From Bdellovibrio sp. (lineage in GTDB: Bacteria; Bdellovibrionota; Bdellovibrionia; Bdellovibrionales; Bdellovibrionaceae): a DNA stretch of 24,004 bases. A program made the translations under genes and the position numbers. The notes below the pieces were generated by a model that was not told the origin of the DNA, did not search any database, and saw nothing but the letters and a program-made list of their open reading frames with translations. The DNA is taken from contig JAHRXB010000036.1 of assembly GCA_019104905.1 (NCBI GenBank), forward strand, positions 1-24,004. The letters are read 5' to 3'. This document shows positions 1-8,267 of this stretch, piece after piece; position 1 is the first letter of the stretch; each line of letters starts with the position of its first letter.

Positions 1-414
1 CACACTAACAGTGCCGCAAAAACAATCGATCGTATCATTGACGTTTTCCCGGCAGGACAACAGCAACAAATTCGCACGATGCTTGCTGAAAGTTTGCGTG
101 GCGTCGTCGCCCAAACGCTCTTCTCGCGCGCCGATGGACAAGGTCGCGTGGCTGCCTATGAGATCATGAGAAACTCCAAAGCCATCTCGAACCTAATTCG
201 CGAAGGAAAAGTGCATCAGATCACTTCGGCAATGCAAACGGGCTCCAGCCAAGGCATGGTGCTTTTCGAAAAGTACATCGAAGATCTGGTTCGCAAAGGA
301 AAGGTCTCTGCTGCCGACGCCAAGACCTTCTTGGGTCAAGCTGGAGGCGGAGATACCACTGTTCAAGGAACCGTGGCGGGAGCCGCTCCGGGGGGGCGCA
401 CCAAAGTTGGCTAA
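1..414 (+). CDS. pilT: PilT-type twitching motility ATPase, C-terminal part (5' end outside window)
   Basis: Open from the first base in frame 1 to TAA at 412-414, giving about 137 residues of a C-terminal domain. PilT is the hexameric cytoplasmic ATPase that depolymerises type IV pili for retraction. The seen part carries the hallmarks of the PilT C-terminus: RVAAYEIM followed by AISNLIREGK (the AIRNLIRE box, with Ser for Arg, codons near 181-210), then HQITSAMQTG and GMVLFEKYIEDLVRKGK. The Walker motifs must lie upstream of the window. The last 20 or so residues are a Gly/Thr-rich tail. The stop codon directly abuts the stop of the convergent gene on the other strand. PilT rather than PilB/PilU is chosen from the AIxNLIRE-like box; PilU is the main alternative. 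Confidence 0.88.
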   Translation, partial: HTNSAAKTIDRIIDVFPAGQQQQIRTMLAESLRGVVAQTLFSRADGQGRVAAYEIMRNSKAISNLIREGKVHQITSAMQTGSSQGMVLFEKYIEDLVRKGKVSAADAKTFLGQAGGGDTTVQGTVAGAAPGGRTKVG

Positions 415-789
415 CTAGAAATCAAATTGAAACTGAATCATCGGAGGGGTTTTAGCCATTGAAGCTAAAACCCTTCTGCTTTTTTGATCCTGATCAAAGG
501 CCTGCGAATAGTCATAACTCGGCGACGTAGGCCGCGAAGAGTCATAGACAACATATCCGACACCACTCACAAAACCAACCAAAGCGCCTAGGGTAATATT
601 CTCGGTGTGCTCTTGAGGTTCCCCATAAAAGGACAGCGTGCTTAGACCCAACACGGCACCCCCCAGACTGGCAAAGAGGACCGTCGCAATGTTGCGCTTA
701 ACCGTTCTGTCGGTCTGCGAAAAAGAGGCTTGAGAAGTGAAAAGGACTAGTGTCGCCAATAAAATCGAGGTCCACTTCTGTGGTGTCAT
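415..789 (-). CDS. Small exported membrane protein, function unknown
   Basis: A protein of 124 residues if read from the ATG at 789-787. That start is chosen because AGGAGG lies 5 nt upstream of it; an upstream in-frame codon at 804 lacks such a site. Residues 1-24 look like a Sec signal peptide (MTPQKW, then a hydrophobic core ending near SQASFSQ). Two further hydrophobic glycine-rich stretches follow, about residues 32-55 (LFASLGGAVLGLS) and 66-84 (LGALVGFVSGVGYVVYD). Spaced glycines there suggest a glycine-zipper-like helical hairpin. The chain ends MIQFQFDF, with a terminal Phe like an outer-membrane beta-signal, although no barrel is evident. It converges on pilT with no bases between the stop codons, and its start region is divergent from deoC. 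I recognise no family. Confidence 0.72.
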   Translation of the reverse strand: MTPQKWTSILLATLVLFTSQASFSQTDRTVKRNIATVLFASLGGAVLGLSTLSFYGEPQEHTENITLGALVGFVSGVGYVVYDSSRPTSPSYDYSQAFDQDQKSRRVLASMAKTPPMIQFQFDF

Positions 790-848
790 GATTGCCTCCT
801 GCAATGAACTGAGATAACTTTCTTTATTTAAACATTCCGAGGTGCCCC

Positions 849-1511
849 GTGCAACTAAGTCGTTATATTGATCACACCCTTTTAAAACCCGAAGCTCAGC
901 TTGCGCAAATTGAAAAACTTTGTGGTGAAGCTAAAGATCATAGCTTCTTCAGTGTTTGCGTGAATACGTCTTACGTGACGACCTGTGCGCAACTGCTGTC
1001 TGGATCTGCGGTGAAAGTTTGTTGCGTGGTCGGCTTCCCCTTAGGAGCTATGGACACCGCAAGCAAAGCCTTTGAAACACAGACTGCCATTAAAAACGGT
1101 GCCCAAGAAATTGATATGGTCATTCATGTCGGTGCCTTGAAGGATCGGCGCCTTGATTATATCCGTGATGATATCAAAGCCGTCGTCAAGGCGGCTCAGG
1201 GACACACGGTTAAAGTTATCATTGAAACTTCCCTTCTTACCCAAGACGAAAAGGTTCTTGCCTGCCAAGCTGCCCTCGAGGCCGGGGCTCATTTCGTTAA
1301 GACGTCCACTGGCTTTGGTGGGGGCGGCGCGACCGTCGATGATGTTAAACTTATGAAATCCATCGTGGGTTCGCAAATGGAAGTAAAAGCCTCTGGGGGA
1401 ATTAAGGATCTTGCTCAGGCCCATGCGATGATTGAGGCGGGGGCGACCCGCTTGGGAACAAGCTCTGGCGTCGCCATCGTTCAAGGTGGCACTGTGCAAG
1501 GAGGCTATTAA
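849..1511 (+). CDS. deoC: Deoxyribose-phosphate aldolase
   Basis: Cleaves 2-deoxyribose-5-phosphate to glyceraldehyde-3-phosphate and acetaldehyde in the cytoplasm, the last step of deoxynucleoside use. The 220 residues match the short bacterial DeoC class. Visible signatures are [11 protein letters not shown] at the N-terminus, [12 protein letters not shown] (Asp89), [13 protein letters not shown] with the Schiff-base lysine at Lys151, and [10 protein letters not shown] with the second lysine at Lys180. The start is GTG at 849, with GAGGT 5 nt upstream and the alignment beginning immediately. The stop TAA shares one base with the ATG of the next gene (TAATG), so translation is probably coupled. 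A weak promoter-like pair (TTGCCT at 792, TAACTT at 815, 17-nt spacer) lies upstream but is not convincing. Confidence 0.96.
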   Translation: MQLSRYIDHTLLKPEAQLAQIEKLCGEAKDHSFFSVCVNTSYVTTCAQLLSGSAVKVCCVVGFPLGAMDTASKAFETQTAIKNGAQEIDMVIHVGALKDRRLDYIRDDIKAVVKAAQGHTVKVIIETSLLTQDEKVLACQAALEAGAHFVKTSTGFGGGGATVDDVKLMKSIVGSQMEVKASGGIKDLAQAHAMIEAGATRLGTSSGVAIVQGGTVQGGY

Positions 1512-2830
1512 TGGCTTTTCTTCCTGCAGAGATTATTAAAATCAAAAGAAATGGCGGAGTTCTTTCTTTTGATGAGATCAATGAATTTATTTTGGGCTAC
1601 TCTCGAGGCCATATTCCAGACTACCAAATGTCTGCCTTATTGATGGCCATTTATTTTCGAGGCATGACTTCTGAAGAAACGCTCTCTCTCACTAAGGCCA
1701 TGCTTCATTCTGGCGAGGTCGTGGACTTTTCTTCTCTTCCCCAGTTTAAGGTGGATAAACACTCTACCGGCGGCGTCGGCGATAAGACCAGTTTAATTCT
1801 TGGACCTATTGTCGCGGCCGCGGGCGTTCCGGTTCCGATGATCTCGGGCCGCGGCCTGGGACATACCGGAGGCACGCTTGATAAGCTTGAAGCCATTCCT
1901 GGGTTTAATACGCAAAAGTCATTGCCAGAATTTATCGAGCTGGTTCGCAAACATCTTATTTGCTTTATCGGACAGACCAAAGAGATCTGCCCTGCGGATA
2001 AAAAAATCTATGCCCTTCGTGATGTCACAGCGACGGTTGAAAGTCTTCCCCTGATCTGTGCCTCGATTATGTCCAAGAAGTTGGCCGAAGGAATCGACGG
2101 ACTGGTTCTTGATGTGAAGTATGGCTCTGGAGCTTTCATGAAAACTCCCGCGCTTGCCGAAGAGCTTGCTTTGAATCTGATGTCGATTGCTCGAGGTTAC
2201 GGAAAAAAAGTCACGGCGCTCTTAACCAACATGGATCAACCTCTGGGCCGCTATGCGGGGAACTCTTTGGAGGTCGAAGAATGCGTCGCAATCATGAAAA
2301 ACGAAAAATTCATCGGCCCCGCTGGCTATGACCTATATCATGACACTCGCGAACTCAGCTTGCGCCTTTCTGCGCACATGTTGCTTTTAGCGGGTGTCGG
2401 GAAAACCGAAGACGAGTCCTACAAGATTGCAAATGATATTTTGGTTTCAGGAAAAGCCCTGGCAAAATTCGAGGAGCTTTGTTCTATCCATGACGGAGCT
2501 CTTGAAAAGCTTCCCAAACCAAAACATAACATTATCGTAACGTCTGAGAAATCAGGCTTTGTTCATGGCTTTCACACCGAGAGCATTGGCGTTGCGGGAA
2601 TTCTTATCAAAGCAGGAAGAGCGCAAACCTCCGACGTCATTGCACCCACGGCGGGGATCGAATTTCATGTTAAGGTGGGGGATGAAATTCAAGCAGGAGA
2701 TGCGATCTTCACACTGCATGGCGATGATAAAGATTTACTTCAATCAGCGCTTCCCTTGCTTAAATCTGCCATCAATATTTCCTTGCCAAAAATTGCAAAG
2801 CCTAGTTTGATACTCAAGACTTTGAGTTAA
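1511..2830 (+). CDS. deoA: Pyrimidine-nucleoside (thymidine) phosphorylase
   Basis: Phosphorolysis of thymidine, deoxyuridine and perhaps uridine to base plus (deoxy)ribose-1-phosphate. At 439 residues it has the usual length of the DeoA/Pdp family. Seen: KHSTGGVGDKTS at 83-94, which binds phosphate; the family signature SGRGLGHTGGTLDKLE at 112-127; a central Gly-rich VLDVKYGSGAFMKT segment; and a C-terminal barrel-sandwich domain (EFHVKVGDEIQAGDAIFTLH). Whether it is thymidine-specific (DeoA) or takes uridine as well (Pdp) cannot be settled by eye. It overlaps deoC by one base and is followed after 23 nt by a purine-nucleoside phosphorylase, so the three form one salvage operon. No phosphopentomutase gene is present in the window. 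Confidence 0.95.
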   Translation: MAFLPAEIIKIKRNGGVLSFDEINEFILGYSRGHIPDYQMSALLMAIYFRGMTSEETLSLTKAMLHSGEVVDFSSLPQFKVDKHSTGGVGDKTSLILGPIVAAAGVPVPMISGRGLGHTGGTLDKLEAIPGFNTQKSLPEFIELVRKHLICFIGQTKEICPADKKIYALRDVTATVESLPLICASIMSKKLAEGIDGLVLDVKYGSGAFMKTPALAEELALNLMSIARGYGKKVTALLTNMDQPLGRYAGNSLEVEECVAIMKNEKFIGPAGYDLYHDTRELSLRLSAHMLLLAGVGKTEDESYKIANDILVSGKALAKFEELCSIHDGALEKLPKPKHNIIVTSEKSGFVHGFHTESIGVAGILIKAGRAQTSDVIAPTAGIEFHVKVGDEIQAGDAIFTLHGDDKDLLQSALPLLKSAINISLPKIAKPSLILKTLS

Positions 2831-2853
2831 TACTCTGGAATAAAGGAACTCAC

Positions 2854-3669
2854 TTGGTACTCAATAAACTTCAAGAAACCGTCAGCTATATTCGCACTAA
2901 ATCTTCGGCAAAACCGAAGGTGGGTGTGATATTGGGTTCGGGTCTTGGAGCTTTTGTCAAAGATGTTGAGATCGAGTGCACTCTTCCTTACAAAGAGATT
3001 CCGCACTTCTCGCCCCCCACGGTTGAGGGGCATTCGGGAAATCTTATTTTCGGCAAGGTGGACAATCAGTCCATCGCGATTTTACAAGGCCGCAATCACT
3101 ACTACGAAGGTCACAGCATGGAAAGTGTTGTGTTCCCCACTCGCACACTGGCGATGCTAGGAATTGAAACCTTAATTCTTACCAACTCTGCGGGTGGTTT
3201 TGGTGAAAACATGCAGGCCGGAGATTTTATGATCATCGAGGATCATATCAATCTGATGGGCACAAATCCTCTGATGGGACCCAACATCAAAGAACTCGGA
3301 CCTCGCTTTCCCGACATGACAGAGGCTTACGATAAGCGCCTGATCGAAATCATGGAAAAATTGTTGCAGAAACAAGGCACTCGTTATCACAAAGGTGTTT
3401 ATTGCGGCGTCAGTGGACCTACTTACGAGACTCCGTCAGAAGTTCGCTACTTGAAGTTGATCGGCGGCACGGCTGTCGGCATGAGTACGGTTCCCGAATC
3501 TATTGCCGCAAACCACTTAGGCCTTCGTGTAGCAGCCCTCAGTTGTATTACAAATTTGGCAGCGGGTATTTCATCTCAAAAGCTTTCCCACGATGAAGTC
3601 ACCGAAACCGCCAAAAGAGTTGAGCTTCAGTTCAGTTCTTTTTTACGAGAGTTCATCACACAAATCTAG
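2854..3669 (+). CDS. punA: Purine-nucleoside phosphorylase, trimeric (PunA) type
   Basis: Converts inosine, guanosine and their deoxy forms to free purine and (deoxy)ribose-1-phosphate. The 271 residues fit the trimeric PNP/MTAP class. Visible motifs: VGVILGSGLGAF (phosphate-binding glycine loop), HFSPPTVEGHSGNL, LQGRNHYYEGHSM, LTNSAGGFGENMQAGDFMIIEDHIN, GPTYETPSEVRYLK with the purine-site Glu, and TAVGMSTVPE. The start is TTG at 2854, supported by AAAGGA at 2843-2847 with 6-7 nt spacing; no ATG is available near the conserved N-terminus. It is the last gene of the nucleoside operon. A 6-bp hairpin (AAGGTC/GACCTT, 3679-3698) follows the stop but has no U-run, so termination there is doubtful. 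Confidence 0.94.
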   Translation: MVLNKLQETVSYIRTKSSAKPKVGVILGSGLGAFVKDVEIECTLPYKEIPHFSPPTVEGHSGNLIFGKVDNQSIAILQGRNHYYEGHSMESVVFPTRTLAMLGIETLILTNSAGGFGENMQAGDFMIIEDHINLMGTNPLMGPNIKELGPRFPDMTEAYDKRLIEIMEKLLQKQGTRYHKGVYCGVSGPTYETPSEVRYLKLIGGTAVGMSTVPESIAANHLGLRVAALSCITNLAAGISSQKLSHDEVTETAKRVELQFSSFLREFITQI

Positions 3670-3800
3670 CTCTCATCAAAGGTCCAGTTTTAGACCTTCT
3701 AGCCTCAAAATAAGACATATAATTTCCGAAGAGCTAACCGGTCGGGCCGATTGCTTGAGTCCTATTGATGGGACCAGATGGGCCCGCACAGGGAGTGAAC

Positions 3801-5033
3801 ATGGATGTTCAAAAGATTCTCTCGGCGGTTGCTTGCATCTTCGTTTTAGCATCTTGTAGCAACAATAAGTCGAGCAGTTCTGTATTTCCGGAAAATGGCG
3901 CCTTAGATTCAAGCGCCTGCATGGGTCAAGCCATCGAAAACAAGTTTATTGTTCAATGGGAAGATGGAAAATTCACCGTCGAGTCCGCTGAAAATGCCGA
4001 CGCCTTTACTAAAAACTTTATTGAGCCTCAGCTTGAAAAAATTAAGTTTGTAGAATTTGATCGCCAACTTCAAGTCGACAAGACCGATGAAGTTCGCGCC
4101 AGCGGATTCACTGACAGTTGGGGACAAGATAAAATCTCGGCGCGCTCTGTGTGGGCTCAAGGGGTTTACGGTCAAAATATCAAAGTCGCCGTTGTTGATG
4201 CCTACGTGGATTACACCCATCCACAACTTCAACCACGTATTGCCATCAACACCCAAGAAATTCCTAACAATGGAATCGATGACGACGGAAATGGTATTGT
4301 TGATGACTACTATGGAGCAAGTTTCGTCTCTGTTCCCAGCAGCAATCCCACTCCCAGCGCTCACGGCTCCCATGTGGCCGGAATCATTGCGGCAGATCCC
4401 CGCTTTGGGTCTGTCGAGGGGGTTGCCCCTCAGGCGCAAATCATCCCGGCTCAATTTATTGCCAATGATGGTGGCGGGTCATTAGGAGACGCCGTTTTGG
4501 CTTTGCAGTATTCGGCCAGTCGAGGCGCTAAAGTCATCAATGCAAGTTGGGGTGGAGCCCCGTGCGTGGCCTCTTTGCGCAACACCTTTCAAGAGTTACA
4601 AAATAAGGGAATCCTTGTCGTTGTCGCCGCAGGAAATGATGGCCGGGATATCGATGTCTATCCAGAATTCCCCGCCTCTTTCAACATCGGCACACAAATC
4701 ACCGTGGCCGCTTCGTCAATGAGTGACTTTATGACCTCTTGGTCAAACAGTGGTTTCGAATTTGTTCACGTTGCCGCGCCAGGAGAGCATATCTTGAGTA
4801 CCGTTCCGGGCAACACCACGGCTTATATGGATGGAACAAGTATGGCTGCCCCTTTTGTCAGCGGAGCTGCGGCTTTGATTTGGAGTGCTCGCCCCCAGGC
4901 GACAGCGGTGCAAGTTAAAACCGCTCTTTTGAAGTCTGTTGACGTGTCCCCAGGACACGAATTTAAAGTAAATACTCGAGGACGCATTAACGTCGAAAAG
5001 GCTCTTCAGGTCTTGAAGCAGTTAGTCCCATAA
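3801..5033 (+). CDS. Subtilisin-like (S8 family) serine protease, lipoprotein
   Basis: Read from the ATG at 3801 (410 residues). GGGAG at 3791-3795 sits 5 nt upstream, and this start yields a clean lipoprotein signal peptide MDVQKILSAVACIFVLAS ending in the lipobox LASC with Cys19. An upstream in-frame ATG at 3765 would spoil the signal. The S8 triad is complete: Asp133 in VAVVDAYVDYTHP, His188 in SAHGSHVAGII, and Ser347 in DGTSMAAPFVSG. The oxyanion Asn279 lies in VVAAGNDG. An acidic loop (IDDDGNGIVDD, about 159-169) probably binds calcium. The short segment between Cys19 and the catalytic domain, about 20-110, could act as a propeptide or linker. The protein is expected to be membrane-anchored outside the cytoplasm. 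It stands alone between two metabolic operons; prey-protein digestion is a plausible role but only inference. Confidence 0.93.
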   Translation: MDVQKILSAVACIFVLASCSNNKSSSSVFPENGALDSSACMGQAIENKFIVQWEDGKFTVESAENADAFTKNFIEPQLEKIKFVEFDRQLQVDKTDEVRASGFTDSWGQDKISARSVWAQGVYGQNIKVAVVDAYVDYTHPQLQPRIAINTQEIPNNGIDDDGNGIVDDYYGASFVSVPSSNPTPSAHGSHVAGIIAADPRFGSVEGVAPQAQIIPAQFIANDGGGSLGDAVLALQYSASRGAKVINASWGGAPCVASLRNTFQELQNKGILVVVAAGNDGRDIDVYPEFPASFNIGTQITVAASSMSDFMTSWSNSGFEFVHVAAPGEHILSTVPGNTTAYMDGTSMAAPFVSGAAALIWSARPQATAVQVKTALLKSVDVSPGHEFKVNTRGRINVEKALQVLKQLVP

Positions 5034-5057
5034 AATCAACAAGATAGGGTGTATATT

Positions 5058-5094
5058 GCGGGGCATAATGAGTATGCTCCGCGTCTCTAGTTTT
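5058..5094 (+). terminator. Hairpin, possible weak terminator after the S8 protease
   Basis: GCGGGGCAT (5058-5066) pairs with ATGCTCCGC (5074-5082) over nine pairs, one of them G-U, around a 7-nt loop. A short T-run (TTTT, 5091-5094) comes 8 nt after the stem, farther than in a typical rho-independent terminator. It lies 25 nt past the protease stop and about 90 nt before the carboxylase start, so it either ends the first transcript or sits in the leader of the second. Confidence 0.45.
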
Positions 5095-5173
5095 AAGATG
5101 ATTCCTTAAGCCCCCATGGTAGATTGGTTCCTTGTTTTTTAAGGGATCAGACCCTTCATATAAAAGGAATCAT

Positions 5174-6742
5174 ATGAGCACAGAAATTTCCTCTGGCATT
5201 CAAGCTCGCCTTAACGACCTTGAAAAAAGAAACGACGCCGCGATGGCCGGCGGGGGCGCTGCCCGCATTGCAAAACACAAACAAGGTGGTCGCCTGACCG
5301 CGCGCGAGCGCATCGACATTCTTGTCGATCCGGGAAGTTTTGTCGAAATGGATCGTTTCGTTACTCACCGATGCACCAACTTCGGAATGGATAAAACCGT
5401 TGTTCCCGGCGATGGCGTCATCACCGGCTACGGTCGCATCAACGGCAAATTGATCTATGTATCTTCACAGGACTTCACCGTTATCGGTGGATCCATGTCT
5501 CGAACTCAGGCCAACAAAATCTGCAAAGTGATGGATTTGGCCATGAAGAACGGAGCTCCGTTTATCTCCATCAACGACTCTGGCGGGGCCCGTATCCAAG
5601 AGGGCATCGAGTCCCTTGGTGGATATGCCGACATCTTCACTCGCAACACCATGGCGTCGGGCTTAATCCCGCAGATTACAGCCATTATGGGGCCTTGTGC
5701 GGGTGGTGCGGTTTATTCTCCGTCAATCACTGACTTTGTTTTCATGGTTAAAAATACCAGCTACATGTTTGTCACGGGTCCTGATGTTATTAAGACGGTG
5801 ACTCATGAAGAGGTTACGAAGGAAGAGCTTGGGGGCGCAACGACTCACTCCGCGAAATCGGGCGTGGCTCACTTTGCCGCAGAAGATGACAAACACTGTT
5901 TGTTGCTCATTCGCGAGCTGATGAACTTCCTTCCTTCAAACAACTTGGACGATGCGCCGATCTTGCCAACAAATGATCGTCCCGATCGTGTGACTGAGGC
6001 TTTGAACACTTTGATCCCAGAAAATCCAAAGAAGCCTTACGACATGTTGAGTGTGATCACCGAGTGTGTGGATGAAGGATATTTCCTTGAGATTCACAAA
6101 CACTATGCCCAAAACATCATTGTCGGTTTTGCGCGTTTCAATGGTCGCCCGGTCGGAATCGTCGCCAATCAGCCCAATGTTCTTGCCGGCTGCTTGAATA
6201 TCGAAGCCTCTCGCAAAGCGGCTCGTTTTATCCGCTTCTGTGATGCGTTCAATATTCCCATCGTTTCTTTTGTCGACGTGCCTGGCTTCTTGCCTGGAAA
6301 AGACCAAGAGTGGAATGGCATTATCACTCACGGAGCAAAACTTCTTTATGCTTACGCTGAAGCCACGGTTCCAAAAATCACCGTGATCACTCGTAAAGCG
6401 TATGGTGGTGCTTATATCGTGATGGGCTCTAAGCTTTTAAGATCCGACGTGAACCTCGCCTACCCTTCCGCAGAAATTGCCGTGATGGGTGCCGACGGTG
6501 CGGTTAGCATCATCTTCCGCGAAGAGATCAATAAAGCTAAAGACCCTGCCGCTGAAAGAGCCCGCTTGACGGCGGAGTACGAAGCGAAATTCAGCAATCC
6601 GTATGTTTCCGCTGAATTGGGATACACCGATGAGGTGATTGAGCCTGCGATGACTCGCAAGCGCATCATCGATTCTTTGGAGATGTTAAAGTACAAACGC
6701 GACATCACTCCGGCGAAGAAACACGGTAACATTCCTCTCTAG
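5174..6742 (+). CDS. pccB: Acyl-CoA carboxylase carboxyltransferase (beta) subunit, PccB/AccB type
   Basis: Transfers the carboxyl group from carboxybiotin to propionyl- or acetyl-CoA. The start at 5174 is preferred over the in-frame 5132 because AAAAGGA lies 5 nt upstream, giving 522 residues. Crotonase-fold motifs are clear in both halves: [11 protein letters not shown] (134-144) and [13 protein letters not shown] in the N-domain, then [13 protein letters not shown] and [14 protein letters not shown] (407-420) in the C-domain, and [15 protein letters not shown]. The [14 protein letters not shown] stretch is typical of propionyl-CoA carboxylase beta chains. Residue Ile415 occupies the position that controls acyl choice in studied relatives (Asp in PccB, Ile in the broader AccB), so acetyl-CoA may also be accepted. 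It heads a three-gene operon with the biotin carboxylase and carrier, which supports the assignment. Methylcrotonyl-CoA or another acyl-CoA substrate cannot be excluded. Confidence 0.93.
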   Translation: MSTEISSGIQARLNDLEKRNDAAMAGGGAARIAKHKQGGRLTARERIDILVDPGSFVEMDRFVTHRCTNFGMDKTVVPGDGVITGYGRINGKLIYVSSQDFTVIGGSMSRTQANKICKVMDLAMKNGAPFISINDSGGARIQEGIESLGGYADIFTRNTMASGLIPQITAIMGPCAGGAVYSPSITDFVFMVKNTSYMFVTGPDVIKTVTHEEVTKEELGGATTHSAKSGVAHFAAEDDKHCLLLIRELMNFLPSNNLDDAPILPTNDRPDRVTEALNTLIPENPKKPYDMLSVITECVDEGYFLEIHKHYAQNIIVGFARFNGRPVGIVANQPNVLAGCLNIEASRKAARFIRFCDAFNIPIVSFVDVPGFLPGKDQEWNGIITHGAKLLYAYAEATVPKITVITRKAYGGAYIVMGSKLLRSDVNLAYPSAEIAVMGADGAVSIIFREEINKAKDPAAERARLTAEYEAKFSNPYVSAELGYTDEVIEPAMTRKRIIDSLEMLKYKRDITPAKKHGNIPL

Positions 6743-6762
6743 GAATGGATTAAGGAACTATT

Positions 6763-8265
6763 ATGGCATTGTTTAAAAAAATCTTGATCGCAAACCGTGG
6801 AGAAATCGCCATTCGTATCACTCGCGCTTGCCGTGAGTTGGGAATCGCCTCCGTGGCAGTATTCTCGGATGCAGATCGCGACAGTCTTCATGTCTTTTTG
6901 GCGGATGAGGCCTACCATATCGGCCCCTCACCTTCTAAAGAAAGTTATTTGAACTACAACAAAATCATCGAGGTCGCCAAACAAGCGGGCGTCGATGCGA
7001 TTCACCCGGGCTACGGATTTCTTTCTGAGAACACCGTTTTCGCCAAGGCCCTCGAGGCGGCCGGGATCACCTTTATCGGGCCGACGGTTGCAAACATCGA
7101 AGCCATGGGAGACAAGTTGTCCGCCAAAGCTTTGATGAAAAAAGCCGGCGTCCCCACCGTCCCTGGCAGCGATGGCGGCGTCGATACGGTCGAGCAGGCT
7201 CAAGCTGTTGCCGAGAAGATCGGTCTACCCGTGATCATCAAGGCCTCCGCTGGTGGCGGCGGTAAGGGCATGCGTGTGGTTCGTAAAATGGACGAACTGG
7301 AAAGTGCTTTCCGTGCGTGTCGCTCTGAGGGGCAAAACTATTTTGCCGATCCTACGGTTTATATTGAAAAATTCATCAACGATCCAAAACACATTGAAAT
7401 CCAAGTGTTCGGCGATAAACACGGTCACCATGTGCATTTGTTTGAACGTGAGTGTTCGGTTCAACGTCGTCATCAAAAGATCATTGAGGAGTGTCCGTCC
7501 CCGTCGGTGCCGCATGAAGTTCGTCTGCGCATGGGCGAGGCGGCCGTTCGTGCTGCGAAACAAATTAATTATGTCGGCGCAGGAACCATCGAGTTTATCT
7601 TTGATAACACAACAAAAGAGTTCTACTTCATGGAGATGAACACCCGTCTTCAGGTGGAACATCCGATCACGGAAATTGTGACCGGATATGATTTGGTAAA
7701 AGAACAAATCTATGTGGCCGCCGGAAAACCTTTGTCCTTCAAACAAGAGGACATTAAACAAAAAGGCCACGCCATCGAGGCGCGAATCTGTGCGGAAGAT
7801 CCGATTACTTACAAACCCCATCCCGGAACCATCCGCGCTTGTCGCCATCCGCAAGGACCGTTCATGCGTGTGGATTCTTATGCTTATCCTGGTTATGAAG
7901 TTCCCATCTTTTATGATCCAATGATCGCTAAAGTGATTACCTGGGGCGAAACACGGGAAGAGGCCATCGATAGAATGCAGCGCGCGCTCAGCGAATTTGT
8001 TCTAACCGGTATCAAAACCAACATCGTTTTGCATAAAACGATTTTGGACCATCCTAAATTCCGTGATGGTTCCTACACCACTCAGTTCATCGAAAAGAAC
8101 TTCGAGGTGATCGAGCCTCAACTCTTTAAAGAGGTGGAAGATCCGGTGTTCCTCATTGCGGCGGCCATCACCGCTTACAATGATCGTAAATCCAAAGACG
8201 TGCGTCAGCTCAATCTGACTTCCAACTGGAAGCGCGTGGGCCGCAAACTTCAATTAAGGACGTAA
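6763..8265 (+). CDS. accC: Biotin carboxylase subunit of acyl-CoA carboxylase
   Basis: ATP-dependent carboxylation of biotin using bicarbonate. The 500-residue protein shows the biotin-carboxylase N-domain (FKKILIANRGEIAIRI, residues 4-19; DAIHPGYGFLSEN, 78-90), the ATP-grasp glycine loop KASAGGGGKGMR (160-171), ECSVQRRHQK (230-239), the active-site EMNTRLQVEHP (291-301) and the C-domain GHAIEARICAEDP. It is about 50 residues longer than E. coli AccC; the extra C-terminal tail (about 450-500) resembles the linker seen in propionyl/acetyl-CoA carboxylase alpha chains. The biotin carrier is a separate downstream gene rather than fused. AAGGA at 6752-6756 is 6 nt before the ATG. Its position between carboxyltransferase and carrier suggests it serves this complex, and it may or may not also serve fatty-acid synthesis. 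Confidence 0.94.
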   Translation: MALFKKILIANRGEIAIRITRACRELGIASVAVFSDADRDSLHVFLADEAYHIGPSPSKESYLNYNKIIEVAKQAGVDAIHPGYGFLSENTVFAKALEAAGITFIGPTVANIEAMGDKLSAKALMKKAGVPTVPGSDGGVDTVEQAQAVAEKIGLPVIIKASAGGGGKGMRVVRKMDELESAFRACRSEGQNYFADPTVYIEKFINDPKHIEIQVFGDKHGHHVHLFERECSVQRRHQKIIEECPSPSVPHEVRLRMGEAAVRAAKQINYVGAGTIEFIFDNTTKEFYFMEMNTRLQVEHPITEIVTGYDLVKEQIYVAAGKPLSFKQEDIKQKGHAIEARICAEDPITYKPHPGTIRACRHPQGPFMRVDSYAYPGYEVPIFYDPMIAKVITWGETREEAIDRMQRALSEFVLTGIKTNIVLHKTILDHPKFRDGSYTTQFIEKNFEVIEPQLFKEVEDPVFLIAAAITAYNDRKSKDVRQLNLTSNWKRVGRKLQLRT

Positions 8266-8267
8266 TT

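Noticed and set aside
1041..1499. 152-codon minus-strand frame opposite deoC
   Set aside because: Entirely within deoC, with no recognisable protein features.
3679..3698. AAGGTC/GACCTT hairpin after punA as a terminator
   Set aside because: The stem has only 6 bp, an 8-nt loop and no U-run.
3909..4454. 181-codon minus-strand frame opposite the S8 protease
   Set aside because: Shadow of the protease gene; the plus strand carries a complete catalytic triad.
7225..7854. 209-codon open frame on the minus strand opposite accC
   Set aside because: It lies wholly inside a confidently assigned biotin carboxylase, is rich in Phe/His/Arg as expected of an antisense shadow, and has no ribosome site or family motif.
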